Below are positions 40,385-48,963 of a stretch of 64,000 nucleotides of DNA, in pieces. Both the position numbers and the translations under genes were made by a program. Origin of the DNA: a virus. The stretch covers positions 30,415 to 94,414 of the IMG/VR virus record IMGVR_UViG_3300025012_000053; one strand, given 5' to 3'. Under the pieces are notes generated by a model that saw only the letters and a list, made by a program, of their open reading frames with translations, did no database searches and was not told where the DNA came from. Position 1 is the first letter of the stretch, and each line of letters opens with the position of its first letter.

Positions 40385-40545
40385 TAATTTGGATGGACCA
40401 TAGAAATATGCCATATTAAGGAAGGGGAACAGTCCAGTTCCCCGAGAGCTACCGGCCATATAGTCAGTCTTCTGTTGGTGACATAGCAGACAGCTGGTAT
40501 CACTTGGAGCTGCGGCCCGGGATAATATCCTGGGCCTTTTCTTTT
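40385..40545 (+). ncRNA. Possible structured RNA downstream of the tRNA
   Basis: No gene in this stretch. Hairpins seen: AATATG/CATATT (40405-40417), GGGGAAC/GTTCCCC (40424-40443), CAGCT/AGCTG (40491-40512), then a strong terminator. The tRNA promoter would transcribe it. I do not recognise the family. Confidence 0.45.
40514..40545 (+). terminator. Terminator of the tRNA/ncRNA unit
   Basis: GGCCCGGGATA pairs with TATCCTGGGCC (one mismatch-like wobble, short loop) and is followed by TTTTCTTTTT. Strong Rho-independent terminator. Confidence 0.85.
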
Positions 40546-40567
40546 TAAACCAATTAAACTATTATAT

Positions 40568-40852
40568 ATGAAAAATCTTGATGTTGCTGAGATATTATCT
40601 ATTGATGCCAACAATCTCAAACAAAAGCAATTTGAGGCATTGAAACAACATGGAATTGATGTTCTTACTGAAATTATCGATTTACTTAAAAAAGATAAAT
40701 TTGATGATATACGTCAAAGAACATTTTATTCTCCTGCAGGTGATGGAATGGGATCAAATAATAATTGTATTGAATTCAATTGGTGTAATGATAAAGATTC
40801 TGTCGATATTGATTCTTATCTTGATACGCTTGAATCACTAAAAAAGAAATAA
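40568..40852 (+). CDS. Hypothetical acidic protein
   Basis: 94 residues, helical N-terminal half (NLKQKQFEALKQHGIDVLTE) and acidic end. Not recognised. Preceded by the tRNA-unit terminator, so it needs its own start of transcription, which I could not place. Confidence 0.55.
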   Translation: MKNLDVAEILSIDANNLKQKQFEALKQHGIDVLTEIIDLLKKDKFDDIRQRTFYSPAGDGMGSNNNCIEFNWCNDKDSVDIDSYLDTLESLKKK

Positions 40853-40853
40853 C

Positions 40854-40885
40854 TTTGCTTTCCATTGAATAATATTATAATTTTA
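40854..40885 (+). promoter_or_regulatory. Promoter for 40923-41393
   Basis: TTTG (40854-40857), a 20-bp spacer and TAATTTTA (40878-40885) match the Bacteroidetes consensus in all but the last base. It starts 2 bp after the previous stop codon. Confidence 0.55.
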
Positions 40886-40922
40886 AAGTTCACTTAGTAT
40901 TAACAATTAAAAACGCAAGAAA

Positions 40923-41393
40923 ATGAAAAAAAGAAAAGCTTTTCTTCTCGGGTTCCTTGTGTTGGCAATGGTTACTTTGCTGAGTGGTATGGTACGGAGT
41001 AATAATATTGTTGATCAATCTTCAACTATTGTTACGACTGTACAACCACCTGGTGAGTTAATGCCAACTATTATTAATGAAAACATCACTTCTCCGGCCA
41101 GTATATGGATTTGCACCATTAATCCGGGATATGCGGTTAACGCATCCGTAGTCATCTCTGATGCCATTTTATTTACGGACATGTTAGACATACAATGCTA
41201 TACTTATTATATTATTGAAAAACCGGAGTTCAAATTGCAACCATTGGAAGGTTATATCAATCAAATAGATAAATATCCCTTTGCCCGATTGCAAAACCAG
41301 TTAAGGATTCATAAATACTTAGCTACTCAATCTGCCCGTTCATGGGTTTATCGTCAGCCAAGAGATGGACTTAGACAGAGTTGGCAAGCATAA
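40923..41393 (+). CDS. Exported or membrane-anchored protein
   Basis: 156 residues. The start KKRKAFLLGFLVLAMVTLLSG is a signal peptide or N-terminal anchor. The mature part is beta-rich (SIWICTINPGYAVNASVVIS) and not recognised. With its own promoter and terminator it forms a single-gene unit, which suggests a specific role at the envelope early in infection. Confidence 0.6.
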   Translation: MKKRKAFLLGFLVLAMVTLLSGMVRSNNIVDQSSTIVTTVQPPGELMPTIINENITSPASIWICTINPGYAVNASVVISDAILFTDMLDIQCYTYYIIEKPEFKLQPLEGYINQIDKYPFARLQNQLRIHKYLATQSARSWVYRQPRDGLRQSWQA

Positions 41394-41419
41394 CATATCT
41401 AAAAGATCTTAAATTTCAA

Positions 41420-41448
41420 GGACCGGTCAAAAGCCGGTCCTTTTTTTT
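41420..41448 (+). terminator. Terminator after 40923-41393
   Basis: GGACCGG pairs with CCGGTCC around TCAAAAG, followed by eight T. Strong. Confidence 0.85.
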
Positions 41449-41467
41449 ATCTAATATTTAAATTATT

Positions 41468-41653
41468 ATGGGAGAAATAGCTGATAGTATGATTAATGGT
41501 GAGTTCTGTCAATCATGCGGTGAATACATTGGTAATGCAACTGGTTATCCAAGACATTGTTCTGGATGCAAACCAAAAAATAATAAGAAGAAAAAGCATG
41601 TTACAGTGAATAATAATATTATTGCATATAATTCTTTACCAAAAAGACCATGA
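41468..41653 (+). CDS. Small zinc-ribbon protein
   Basis: 61 residues. CQSC (14-17) and CSGC (31-34) form a Cys4 ribbon, and a Lys/Asn-rich tail follows. It overlaps the next gene by 4 bp. Probably a nucleic-acid binding accessory. Confidence 0.55.
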   Translation: MGEIADSMINGEFCQSCGEYIGNATGYPRHCSGCKPKNNKKKKHVTVNNNIIAYNSLPKRP

Positions 41654-42018
41654 AAAACCATACTGAAGAAGAACTTAAAGCAATGATGAAAGATGTTCTA
41701 CTTGAGAGTATTGATAAAATAGCATCTGCAGTAACTAAGAAGTTAAAAGTTGCTATTAAAATGGATCGTAGTCAACATGTTCGTAATGAACATAGATTAG
41801 AATTCGTTAAGAAATATTCTACTTTGTGCAAAGAAGCATTTGGAGATGATCATGATAATGTTCATCACAGAGATTATAAAAAATCTGGTTTGGGGAAAGC
41901 TATTGTTGCACTTGCTCGCGAAGAACCAAATTATAAACTAACTACATACTCAGGTGATATTTATCGTTTAGTCGGAATAACATATTTCAAATCAATTAAT
42001 AAATGGCCATACAAATAA
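41650..42018 (+). CDS. Hypothetical early protein
   Basis: 122 residues. Helical N-terminus (EEELKAMMKDVLLESIDKIA) and a His/Asp-rich middle (GDDHDNVHHRDYKK). No family recognised. Confidence 0.55.
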   Translation: MKNHTEEELKAMMKDVLLESIDKIASAVTKKLKVAIKMDRSQHVRNEHRLEFVKKYSTLCKEAFGDDHDNVHHRDYKKSGLGKAIVALAREEPNYKLTTYSGDIYRLVGITYFKSINKWPYK

Positions 42019-42024
42019 TTAATA

Positions 42025-42216
42025 ATGAAAAAATTGAGTTTTCGAACAATCAATTCTGTAATGGGGAAAGAACAGAGCCCCATACAAAGACAGTTCTCCA
42101 ATAAGATCAAAGGTCTTGGTAGAACTAAACCTATTAAATTAGGCAATAAACCTGGTAATAATGATCCATGTCCCTGTGGATCCGGAAGAAAGTTTAAGCA
42201 ATGTTGTAAATCATAA
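42025..42216 (+). CDS. SEC-C motif protein
   Basis: 63 residues ending in [15 protein letters not shown], the exact SEC-C zinc motif found at the C-terminus of SecA. The N-terminal half is basic. Stand-alone SEC-C proteins are thought to bind partners or ribosomes through the zinc knuckle. Its role in a phage is unknown. Confidence 0.8.
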   Translation: MKKLSFRTINSVMGKEQSPIQRQFSNKIKGLGRTKPIKLGNKPGNNDPCPCGSGRKFKQCCKS

Positions 42217-42220
42217 TTAT

Positions 42221-42490
42221 ATGGATGCTAATGAAGCAAACTATAAATTAGATGATTTAGTAGCATTAGCTAAATCAACTACAGTAAGCCTTACATTGAA
42301 TCAACTGAGTCAATATATGAGCCTGTATCACTAACGCAGAGATGATGAATCTTTAATAAAGATGAATTATTGTATGCTTATTCTTCTTATGAAACAAGGA
42401 CTATTTAATATTGAACAAACGAGAAAAGATATGTCTTTTATGTTGAATCAACGAGAATTATTACAAATGGTTAAAGACTTCAAATCATGA
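42221..42490 (+). pseudogene. Small gene interrupted by TAA
   Basis: ATG at 42221, then 37 codons to a TAA at 42332-42334. The same frame continues for 51 codons (LIKMNYCMLILLMKQGLF, FMLNQRELLQMVKDF) and ends in an ATGA overlap with the gene at 42487. That layout argues for an originally intact 89-residue helical protein. Function unknown. Confidence 0.6.
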
Positions 42491-42717
42491 CAAGAGAAAT
42501 AGCTATCCGATTGGCTCCTATCTTTAAACATGATTTTAAGAGAGCCAGATATCAGCAGGCTTGTATGCATAATCTATTTGCAAATCCTCATGTAAAATCT
42601 AAAGAGATTGGTCGATTTGATCGTAAAACAATTCTCTTTGATATTACTAAGGCTTTATATCTTGAATGCAGACAAGTTCTTGGTTTAAAATATAACGATC
42701 CATTACCAACTAAATAA
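42487..42717 (+). CDS. Hypothetical early protein
   Basis: 76 residues, basic and helical (IAIRLAPIFKHDFKRARYQQ). Not recognised. Its start overlaps the end of the interrupted gene before it. Confidence 0.55.
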   Translation: MTREIAIRLAPIFKHDFKRARYQQACMHNLFANPHVKSKEIGRFDRKTILFDITKALYLECRQVLGLKYNDPLPTK

Positions 42718-42725
42718 AATATGTC

Positions 42726-42956
42726 ATGAGTAAAAACAGAGCTATTACCGCTAATATATCCGCACATTACGGATATAATTTCCTTGATACTTCAGCTACA
42801 AGAGTTGTAAGCGAAAGTGAACGTAAAGGAATAAAGAGAATGAAAAGAAGAGTACGTAATGAAGGTCCATTCAACGAATCCCGGATAGTACGTATTCATA
42901 CTCTTGATGAACCTAAAGCTTTAAGAGTAATAAGTAATCTTCTCAAGAGATATTGA
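42726..42956 (+). CDS. Hypothetical basic protein
   Basis: 76 residues, strongly basic in the middle (ERKGIKRMKRRVRNEG). May bind nucleic acid. Not recognised. A terminator follows 12 bp later. Confidence 0.55.
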   Translation: MSKNRAITANISAHYGYNFLDTSATRVVSESERKGIKRMKRRVRNEGPFNESRIVRIHTLDEPKALRVISNLLKRY

Positions 42957-42967
42957 TCTTATAACAA

Positions 42968-43000
42968 GGAATGACTATATGTTATTCCCTATTTCTTTTA
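42968..43000 (+). terminator. Terminator after 42726-42956
   Basis: GGAATGAC pairs with GTTATTCC (one G-U pair, 5-nt loop) and is followed by CTATTTCTTTT. Moderate strength. Confidence 0.55.
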
Positions 43001-43016
43001 ACTAATATTAATAATC

Positions 43017-43598
43017 ATGTATGATAACTTATTATATCGTCAGATAAAAGATGTTCCTATTGCTGTTATTCAGGAAAAAGTATCAGAAGCAACAAAAATT
43101 CCTTTATCCTTAATATTACTTGGAAATAAAGCACCAGGAGCAAGGAGAAAAGAATATGTTATGGCAAGACAGATATCTATGTATCTTTCTAAAGATCTTA
43201 CCAGATTTAGTCTCGCTGTCATTGGTGTTGAACATGCCGGCAGGGATCATGCTACAGTATTACATTCAATAAAAACTATTACTAATTTTATCGACATAAA
43301 TGATCATGATGTAACATTGAATGTAAAAAAATCTATAGATCTTATCAGAACATGGAATAATAACAGGCCAGATAAAATAAGACAACCTACCCTTAAAGAA
43401 CTTATACGTAAAAAGAAATATCTTTCTTATGATATAAAGGTTGTTAACGAACAAATCAATGCTTTACTTATGCCTAATATTCCAGGTAAATCTAAACTTG
43501 TTAAAACATGGATCCTTAATAAAGTTCCTCTTGATGTCAGACAAAAACTTCTTTTAATTCTTGTAAATATAAAAAATTATGAAAGCAAAAACTATTGA
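43017..43598 (+). CDS. Stand-alone DnaA domain IV (DNA-binding) protein
   Basis: 193 residues. Residues 43-88 match the C-terminal DNA-binding domain of DnaA: RRKEYVMARQISMYLSKDL then SLAVIGVEHAGRDHATVLHS, including the DnaA signature with RDHATV. No AAA+ ATPase precedes it. The C-terminal 90 residues are basic and helical and not recognised. It may bind DnaA-box-like sites at the phage origin or compete with host DnaA. It opens the nucleic-acid module. Confidence 0.85.
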   Translation: MYDNLLYRQIKDVPIAVIQEKVSEATKIPLSLILLGNKAPGARRKEYVMARQISMYLSKDLTRFSLAVIGVEHAGRDHATVLHSIKTITNFIDINDHDVTLNVKKSIDLIRTWNNNRPDKIRQPTLKELIRKKKYLSYDIKVVNEQINALLMPNIPGKSKLVKTWILNKVPLDVRQKLLLILVNIKNYESKNY

Positions 43599-44490
43599 AC
43601 AAATTCTTCGCGGATCATTCGCTAAATTCCTTAAATCTATTACCGATGAAAAGGTAAGAAGTCTGGTTAAAGATAATTCTATTATAACTGGTGGAGCTAT
43701 TGTGTCTCTTATTCAAAATGAAGAGGTAAATGATTTTGATGTATATTTCACTAATAAAGAAACTGTTGTTACTGTATGTGAATATTACAGGAATTTGCTT
43801 ATTAAAGGAGATATATCATTTGAAATGATAAGAATAGAACAAGTTGCTGATGCTAATGGTAATATTTACCCAGATACTGGCCGTGTTAAATTCTATATTC
43901 CAAGTAATGGTATACGAAAGATAAATGCAACAGGTAAGAAATATTTCCCTGCAGTGATAACTGATAATGCTATATCTCTTACAAATAAGTTTCAACTTAT
44001 TATAAGATTTTATGGCCCAGCTGCTGAGATTCATAAAAATTATGATTTTGTTCATGTAAGATCATATTGGCTGTCAAAAGATGGTAATTTGTATCTTAAT
44101 CCTAATTCTCTTGAATGTATCCTTACAAAAGAATTGCGCTACATAGGTTCTTTGTATCCTCTCGCCTCTTTATTCAGGTTGCGTAAGTTCTTATCCAGGG
44201 GATGGACAATAAGTGCCGGAGACATCTTTAAAATAGCTTTTCAAGTATCTAAGCTTAACTTCACTGATCCTTCAACAATATATGATCAGTTAATCGGTGT
44301 TGATATACATTATTTCCAATACATGATCTTTAGAATACAAGAAGATCTTAAATTGGATAAAATCAAAGAAGTTGATCAGGATTATTTATCGAAGCTTATT
44401 GATGAGATCTTTCATTCATCAGAAGAATATAAAGTTGATGCATATCTTAATGCTGAAGAAAAAGATGAAACAATTAAATCTGAAGAATAA
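43579..44490 (+). CDS. Nucleotidyltransferase-fold protein
   Basis: 303 residues. IITGGAIVSLI followed by VNDFDVYF (D52, D54) is the hG[GS]...Dx[DE] signature of the pol-beta/CCA-adding superfamily. A third acidic residue is not clear. Candidates are tRNA end repair, protein nucleotidylation or an antitoxin-like use. It overlaps the DnaA-like gene by 20 bp and the next gene by 1 bp. Confidence 0.7.
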   Translation: MKAKTIEQILRGSFAKFLKSITDEKVRSLVKDNSIITGGAIVSLIQNEEVNDFDVYFTNKETVVTVCEYYRNLLIKGDISFEMIRIEQVADANGNIYPDTGRVKFYIPSNGIRKINATGKKYFPAVITDNAISLTNKFQLIIRFYGPAAEIHKNYDFVHVRSYWLSKDGNLYLNPNSLECILTKELRYIGSLYPLASLFRLRKFLSRGWTISAGDIFKIAFQVSKLNFTDPSTIYDQLIGVDIHYFQYMIFRIQEDLKLDKIKEVDQDYLSKLIDEIFHSSEEYKVDAYLNAEEKDETIKSEE

Positions 44491-44831
44491 TGTCATATAC
44501 AAAAGGTAGTTGGGAACCTGTATATCAGTTATACAAAAAGGCTCCTAAGAAAATATGTACTGGTGTTGGTATTAATACAAAATTCCAGGGTGGTATGTAT
44601 ACTGAATTTGTTTGTAACTCAATATTACCAGAGACAGATGAAGATTATATTAAACAGGCAGATGAGATTGAAAGTAACATGAAGCTAATTGCAGCTGCCC
44701 CAGATATGCTTGAAGCATTAATATCAGCAAATAATTATTTTGTTGATCTACAAAATAAATGTGCTCTTACTAATTCAGATGAAAGAGCATGGAAATTAAT
44801 TTCAAAAGCAATTAAAAAAGCAACAAAATGA
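44490..44831 (+). CDS. Conserved phage protein of unknown function
   Basis: 113 residues. The segment NMKLIAAAPDMLEAL is a hallmark of a very common phage family (N-A-x-L-I-A-A-A-P-D-L-L-E-A-L). The first half is a small beta domain (SYTKGSWEPV). Function unknown in the family. Confidence 0.75.
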   Translation: MSYTKGSWEPVYQLYKKAPKKICTGVGINTKFQGGMYTEFVCNSILPETDEDYIKQADEIESNMKLIAAAPDMLEALISANNYFVDLQNKCALTNSDERAWKLISKAIKKATK

Positions 44832-45487
44832 GTAAAAATCGTATAATAACAGAAGATCCCCTGCAACAAGTATTATTCCAGGGCATTAATTCATTAACAG
44901 ATGCTGAAACACTTTCATTAGTAATAGCAGGAAGAAATTCAATAAATAAAGCTAAAGAATTACTTACAAAAGTTAATTACAATTATGTTGATCTTGCTAA
45001 AATGTCATATCATGAACTGGTTAATGAAGGTTTAACTGCAGGACAAGCAACAAGAGTAATAGCCTGTAATAGTTATTCTAATCGTAAAGCAAGCCAGGTA
45101 GCAGAAGAAAAATATCAGATTAAATGCTCCAAAGATGTATTTGATATAATGTCTCCATTGTTAACAGATCTTGTGCATGAAGAATTCTGGATACTATTTC
45201 TTAATAGATCTAATAAAGTAATAGGCAAGATGAAACTCAGCCAGGGAGGAATAAGTGGTACCGTTACCGACGTCAGACTGGTGATGAAAAAGGCGATCGA
45301 ATGCCTTGCCTCCGGAATCATTGTTTGTCATAATCATCCATCAGGTAATCTTAATCCCAGTGAATCAGATTCTAATATAACACAGAAGATTAAAGAAGCT
45401 GGAAAATTAATGGATATACAACTTCTTGACCATGTAATAATATCAGAAAAAGAACATTATAGTTTCGCCAATAATGGTCTATTATAA
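44828..45487 (+). CDS. radC: RadC-like JAB/MPN domain protein
   Basis: 219 residues, the full RadC plan: N-terminal helix-hairpin-helix region, then the JAB domain with HNHPSGN at 168-174 and the following S/D metal-site residues, and EEFWILFLN at the domain start. The true activity of RadC is unsettled (a metalloprotease fold, often on mobile elements). It overlaps the gene before by 4 bp. Confidence 0.88.
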   Translation: MSKNRIITEDPLQQVLFQGINSLTDAETLSLVIAGRNSINKAKELLTKVNYNYVDLAKMSYHELVNEGLTAGQATRVIACNSYSNRKASQVAEEKYQIKCSKDVFDIMSPLLTDLVHEEFWILFLNRSNKVIGKMKLSQGGISGTVTDVRLVMKKAIECLASGIIVCHNHPSGNLNPSESDSNITQKIKEAGKLMDIQLLDHVIISEKEHYSFANNGLL

Positions 45488-45501
45488 CTAACAACTAACC
45501 A

Positions 45502-45777
45502 ATGGAAAAGATACTTGAAATACTAAGAAAAAACTGGGGGACTGCCAATATTGACAATCATCCCAATGCAGAGAAAGGATTTGCAGAACTCGCTCAACTA
45601 ATGAACAGTGACCTACGAAGTTAACTTGTTCAATTTTTGTCTGAATGTATAATTGAATTACCTGAAGGTAAAGATTGTATTGATTTGGTTGACGAATACC
45701 TCGCATCCCGTCCCGACAGTAAGGCTGTAACGGATTTAAAGGATGATATTTTATTAGATAATAAAGAGTATGATTAA
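45502..45777 (+). pseudogene. Small gene interrupted by TAA
   Basis: ATG at 45502, 40 codons to a TAA at 45622-45624, then the same frame stays open for 50 more codons (LVQFLSECIIELPEGKDCID, RPDSKAVTDLKDDIL). Joined it would give a 91-residue acidic protein. Codon use looks alike on both sides. A nonsense mutation is likelier than two genes, because no start codon opens the second part. Confidence 0.6.
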
Positions 45778-45796
45778 ACAATAAAAAGATTAACTA

Positions 45797-46009
45797 ATGA
45801 GAATTGAATTAGATGAAAATCAGATTTTAGAAGCTGCAATGGACTTTGAGGGAGATGTTGATTTTATGGAGAACCTCATTAATAAACTGACTCGAAATTA
45901 TAGCGAATTAAATGAGTTAATTATAAGACTTTATGAAACACTTCCTTATGATAGAAAAGAATCATTAATAAAATATATTACGCAAAGGCACTCAGAGACA
46001 ATAAAATAA
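45797..46009 (+). CDS. Small acidic helical protein
   Basis: 70 residues, helical and acidic (DFMENLINKLTRNYSELNEL). Not recognised. Spaced 6 bp from the next gene. Confidence 0.55.
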   Translation: MRIELDENQILEAAMDFEGDVDFMENLINKLTRNYSELNELIIRLYETLPYDRKESLIKYITQRHSETIK

Positions 46010-46015
46010 AATAAG

Positions 46016-46216
46016 ATGAAAATAGGAGATAAAGTAAAGTTCGTAAGTGCTGACGATGATCAGGTTAAATGGGGTAGTAATGATGATCCCAGATTAGTAT
46101 TAAATACTGATGATGTATATGAAATTGAATCTATTGAGGTTCATTCATGGCATACCAAAATTTATCTTAAAGGAATAAAAGGTAAGTTTAATTCTGTCAG
46201 TTTTAAATTAGTTTAA
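46016..46216 (+). CDS. Small SH3/KOW-like beta protein
   Basis: 66 residues. MKIGDKVKFVSADDD then YEIESIEVHSWHTKIYLKG is the pattern of small SH3-like barrels common in phage early genes. Likely a protein- or nucleic-acid-binding adaptor. Confidence 0.6.
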   Translation: MKIGDKVKFVSADDDQVKWGSNDDPRLVLNTDDVYEIESIEVHSWHTKIYLKGIKGKFNSVSFKLV

Positions 46217-46234
46217 TCACTAAATAGAAAGAAG

Positions 46235-46459
46235 ATGAAAAGACCGGTTTGGTGTCCTCATTTAGATTGTAATTTTAAAACTCATTCTCAAAACTTAATG
46301 TGTGTTGGTTATTTACCAAAGCCTGAAAGGCATGATGATAGTTTAAATGATTATCGGTTATGTATTGATACAAGAGAGACAGGACACGATATATTTGATT
46401 TGCAAATAAATAAAGGTGATGTATGGAATTTAATAAGGATTTTGAAAACAATAACTTAA
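46235..46459 (+). CDS. Small Cys-containing protein
   Basis: 74 residues. CPHLDC and two further Cys may form a zinc site. Not recognised. Confidence 0.5.
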   Translation: MKRPVWCPHLDCNFKTHSQNLMCVGYLPKPERHDDSLNDYRLCIDTRETGHDIFDLQINKGDVWNLIRILKTIT

Positions 46460-46469
46460 CAAATAGACT

Positions 46470-46832
46470 ATGAAAGACGAACTATATAAAAAGGTATTTA
46501 TCCACAGTGAAGAGGATTTGCCAGAAGTAAAGGACAATTATGTTATAAAAGAAAAATTAAGAGTATATCCTACAAATTATACTTTTGATCCTTTAAGTGA
46601 ATATGATAAAAAAACACTATTATCAATAGTTAACTGGTACTTACAGCCTATTTCTCAGCCAGAGTTAAGCAACGACAAAACCATTATAGAGAAGATGGAG
46701 GAGCTGATAGCTTATTATGACTTAGAATATTGTCCTTTAGCATCAAAATCAATTACATTTAGACTTATTGAAAAAGGTAAAAATAAACTTAAAAGAGAAC
46801 TATCATCACTGAAGGATAAGAGTAATAACTAA
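46470..46832 (+). CDS. Hypothetical early protein
   Basis: 120 residues, helical C-terminus (FRLIEKGKNKLKRELSSLK), with aromatic and Pro-rich middle. Not recognised. Confidence 0.55.
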   Translation: MKDELYKKVFIHSEEDLPEVKDNYVIKEKLRVYPTNYTFDPLSEYDKKTLLSIVNWYLQPISQPELSNDKTIIEKMEELIAYYDLEYCPLASKSITFRLIEKGKNKLKRELSSLKDKSNN

Positions 46833-46846
46833 TAAATATTAAAACA

Positions 46847-47308
46847 ATGAGTTTATACAACATGATTAATGGAGTAAATCCGGCAACATTTTTTATACTA
46901 CCGATGATAGCTGAAAAACATCCTGATAATTATCCGAGATTTAGAGATTGTTTCATCGGAGAATTGTTAAATAGTGATGAAGATGATCAATTTGGTATTC
47001 CCAAAAAGAAAACCGATGATTCAAAAACTATAAGCATATACACACGTACAGGAGGTGGTAATCGTAGTGATTATTATGAGCAGATAAATGAAATACGTGC
47101 AATTCCAGGCTTTATAAAAGACTACGATGATGACTTTGACTCTACATTTATGACTTTTCTTTTTGCTGTGCCGGACGAATTTAAATCTGATTTTGACTTA
47201 ATAACCAATGGCAAAATTAAAGAGATAAGCGAAAATTATAAGTCACGGTTATATAAAGTATTTCCAAAGCTAAAAGATACATTCGATAAAATATTTAGTG
47301 AAGAGTAA
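46847..47308 (+). CDS. Conserved phage protein (PRFRDC/YTRTGGGNR family)
   Basis: 153 residues. YPRFRDCFIGE, ISIYTRTGGGNRSDYYEQ and DYDDDFDSTFMTFLFAVPDE are the conserved blocks of a small protein I recognise from many unrelated phages and prophages. Its function is not known. The spacing of the blocks is intact here. Confidence 0.7.
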   Translation: MSLYNMINGVNPATFFILPMIAEKHPDNYPRFRDCFIGELLNSDEDDQFGIPKKKTDDSKTISIYTRTGGGNRSDYYEQINEIRAIPGFIKDYDDDFDSTFMTFLFAVPDEFKSDFDLITNGKIKEISENYKSRLYKVFPKLKDTFDKIFSEE

Positions 47309-47323
47309 CCAATAACAAGAGAT

Positions 47324-47497
47324 ATGACAACAATTGAAAAATTAAATTTCAGGTTACACCAGTCAAGTAATGATGAAAATTCTGCAATTATTAATAATCT
47401 TATTGATAAGGTAAATGAACTTACCGAAAAAGTTAATGAGCTGAATTATGAAGTTGGAACCATACATGAATGGAAGATTGAAAAGGAAGGTATTTAA
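47324..47497 (+). CDS. Very small coiled-coil protein
   Basis: 57 residues, nearly all one amphipathic helix with heptads (IINNLIDKVNELTEKVNELN). ATG at 47324, 15 bp after the preceding stop. Its regular spacing within the operon supports a real gene. Confidence 0.55.
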   Translation: MTTIEKLNFRLHQSSNDENSAIINNLIDKVNELTEKVNELNYEVGTIHEWKIEKEGI

Positions 47498-47514
47498 CAA
47501 CTAAACCTACAACC

Positions 47515-47715
47515 ATGTCAGACAAAAAGATAGAAATTATAGTAGATGCGAAAGAACTATTAAAAGGTACGTCATATCCTGATTTAAAGCCACAGGAACC
47601 TTTTATTATAACTGCACCGCCAATATATGAGAGATCATTTGAAGATTACCAAGACGGTAAAGCATGTCGCAGAGAAAGAAGATTAAAGAAACGCAATAAA
47701 CCAACAGAGCAATGA
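47515..47715 (+). CDS. Small hypothetical protein
   Basis: 66 residues with a basic end (GKACRRERRLKKRNK). Not recognised. Overlaps the next gene by 4 bp. Confidence 0.55.
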   Translation: MSDKKIEIIVDAKELLKGTSYPDLKPQEPFIITAPPIYERSFEDYQDGKACRRERRLKKRNKPTEQ

Positions 47716-48002
47716 AAACAATACGAACTTATCCAAAAGTATGTGATTCTTGTAAAAGTACAGGAGTTATATCCGAACCATTCCCGTCAACTACAAGCAT
47801 TACTAAAATGTGTCCAGCCTGTTCAGGCAGTGGTGTAGTTATAGTAACAGAAGTAATTGAAACAGATGAGTTATCCGCCTTAGAAAAGGAAGTGCCGGAA
47901 GAGAAGAAGTGCATTGTAGCTAATCATAATTTTATTTGTGATGATAAAGGAATTACTACTTGCAAGGATTGTCATTTAACAATTAATTATCCATTTGAAT
48001 AA
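47712..48002 (+). CDS. DnaJ-type zinc-finger protein
   Basis: 96 residues. CDSCKSTGVI and CPACSGSGVV form the CxxCxGxG pairs of DnaJ zinc fingers, followed by another Cys/His cluster (CIVANHNFICDD, CKDCH). It has no J domain. It is probably a zinc-binding protein interactor. Confidence 0.65.
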   Translation: MKTIRTYPKVCDSCKSTGVISEPFPSTTSITKMCPACSGSGVVIVTEVIETDELSALEKEVPEEKKCIVANHNFICDDKGITTCKDCHLTINYPFE

Positions 48003-48014
48003 AATATATTAAAA

Positions 48015-48281
48015 ATGAGTACAACTGCAGGTAATGACAAAACGAACATGGAATGGATTGAAACTATTCCAGAAAAAGCTGAAAGCCTTAAAGAATCAGA
48101 TAAAATTAACTGGTTCAATTCTTGCCTACAAATAGCCCTTACAGACTTAAATGCGATTGAATGTATAGATTGCGGATATGTTTGTAAAGAAAAAGATTTA
48201 GACAATAGAACGTGCAAACATTCAAAAGATGAGATATTAATTTGTCCAAAATGTAAATCACGTGATCTTAAATATTATTAA
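48015..48281 (+). CDS. Small zinc-ribbon protein
   Basis: 88 residues. CIDCGYVC and CPKCKSRDLKYY give a C-terminal zinc ribbon, and the N-terminal half is acidic helix. Not assigned to a family. Confidence 0.55.
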   Translation: MSTTAGNDKTNMEWIETIPEKAESLKESDKINWFNSCLQIALTDLNAIECIDCGYVCKEKDLDNRTCKHSKDEILICPKCKSRDLKYY

Positions 48282-48298
48282 TACTAAAAAGATGAGAT

Positions 48299-48559
48299 AT
48301 GAAAGCTAAAAGTGCAAAAGAGTACTGGAAAGAAAGATTCGGAGAAGATCCAAAGAGTGATTCGGATAAGTTTGCAGTAGGGATGATGCAGGATTACGCC
48401 TCTGAATGCCAGCAAAAGTCATTGTCGGATGAAGAAATAGAAAATGGTATAACAGTTCTTGCTACACTCCATGCAAAACAATCAGTCGGTGATTGGGCTA
48501 CTGGATATATAACAGGCGCAAAGTGGGCCAGGGACAAACAGAAGGGAGGTAAGCCATGA
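48299..48559 (+). CDS. Small hypothetical protein
   Basis: 86 residues. KSAKEYWKERFGEDPKSDSD and the end GAKWARDKQKG are of a type common in Bacteroidetes phages and prophages. Function unknown. Overlaps the next gene by 4 bp. Confidence 0.55.
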   Translation: MKAKSAKEYWKERFGEDPKSDSDKFAVGMMQDYASECQQKSLSDEEIENGITVLATLHAKQSVGDWATGYITGAKWARDKQKGGKP

Positions 48560-48963
48560 AAGCAACAGAGCTGAGACTTGGAAATTTAATAAAGATTGGG
48601 GGTAATACGATTGATACATATCAAACGTATAAATCAACCAAGGTGACACTTGCAATATTGAATGAAATTGCAGGAGAAAATGATGAAAGGCCAGATGCTG
48701 AATTATCAGTCTTTATGCCTATTCCCCTCACAGAAGAGTGGTTGCTGAAGTTTCATCTAAATGAGGACATAGAGAAAAGTACAAGATTCCCAAATGAAAT
48801 AACTATTTATGATCGCTTTTTATTCATCTGGAAAGAAAATTATAAATACTGGTACGTAATGACGAGTAACCATAAAGAATTTCTCACAAAGATTGAATTT
48901 GTTCATGAGTATCAGAACTTTATATTTGCTTTGACTGGAAACGAATTAACATATGAGCCATGA
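48556..48963 (+). CDS. Bacteroidetes phage/prophage conserved protein
   Basis: 135 residues. MKATELRLGNLIKIGG, PIPLTEEWLLKFHL and HEYQNFIFALTGNELTYEP follow a pattern I know from many Bacteroidetes phages and prophages (R-I-G-N ... P-I-P-L-T-E-E-W-L-L-K-F ... H-Q-L-Q-N-L-Y-F-A-L-T-G-E-E-L). It is one of the better host clues here. The function is unknown. Confidence 0.75.
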   Translation: MKATELRLGNLIKIGGNTIDTYQTYKSTKVTLAILNEIAGENDERPDAELSVFMPIPLTEEWLLKFHLNEDIEKSTRFPNEITIYDRFLFIWKENYKYWYVMTSNHKEFLTKIEFVHEYQNFIFALTGNELTYEP

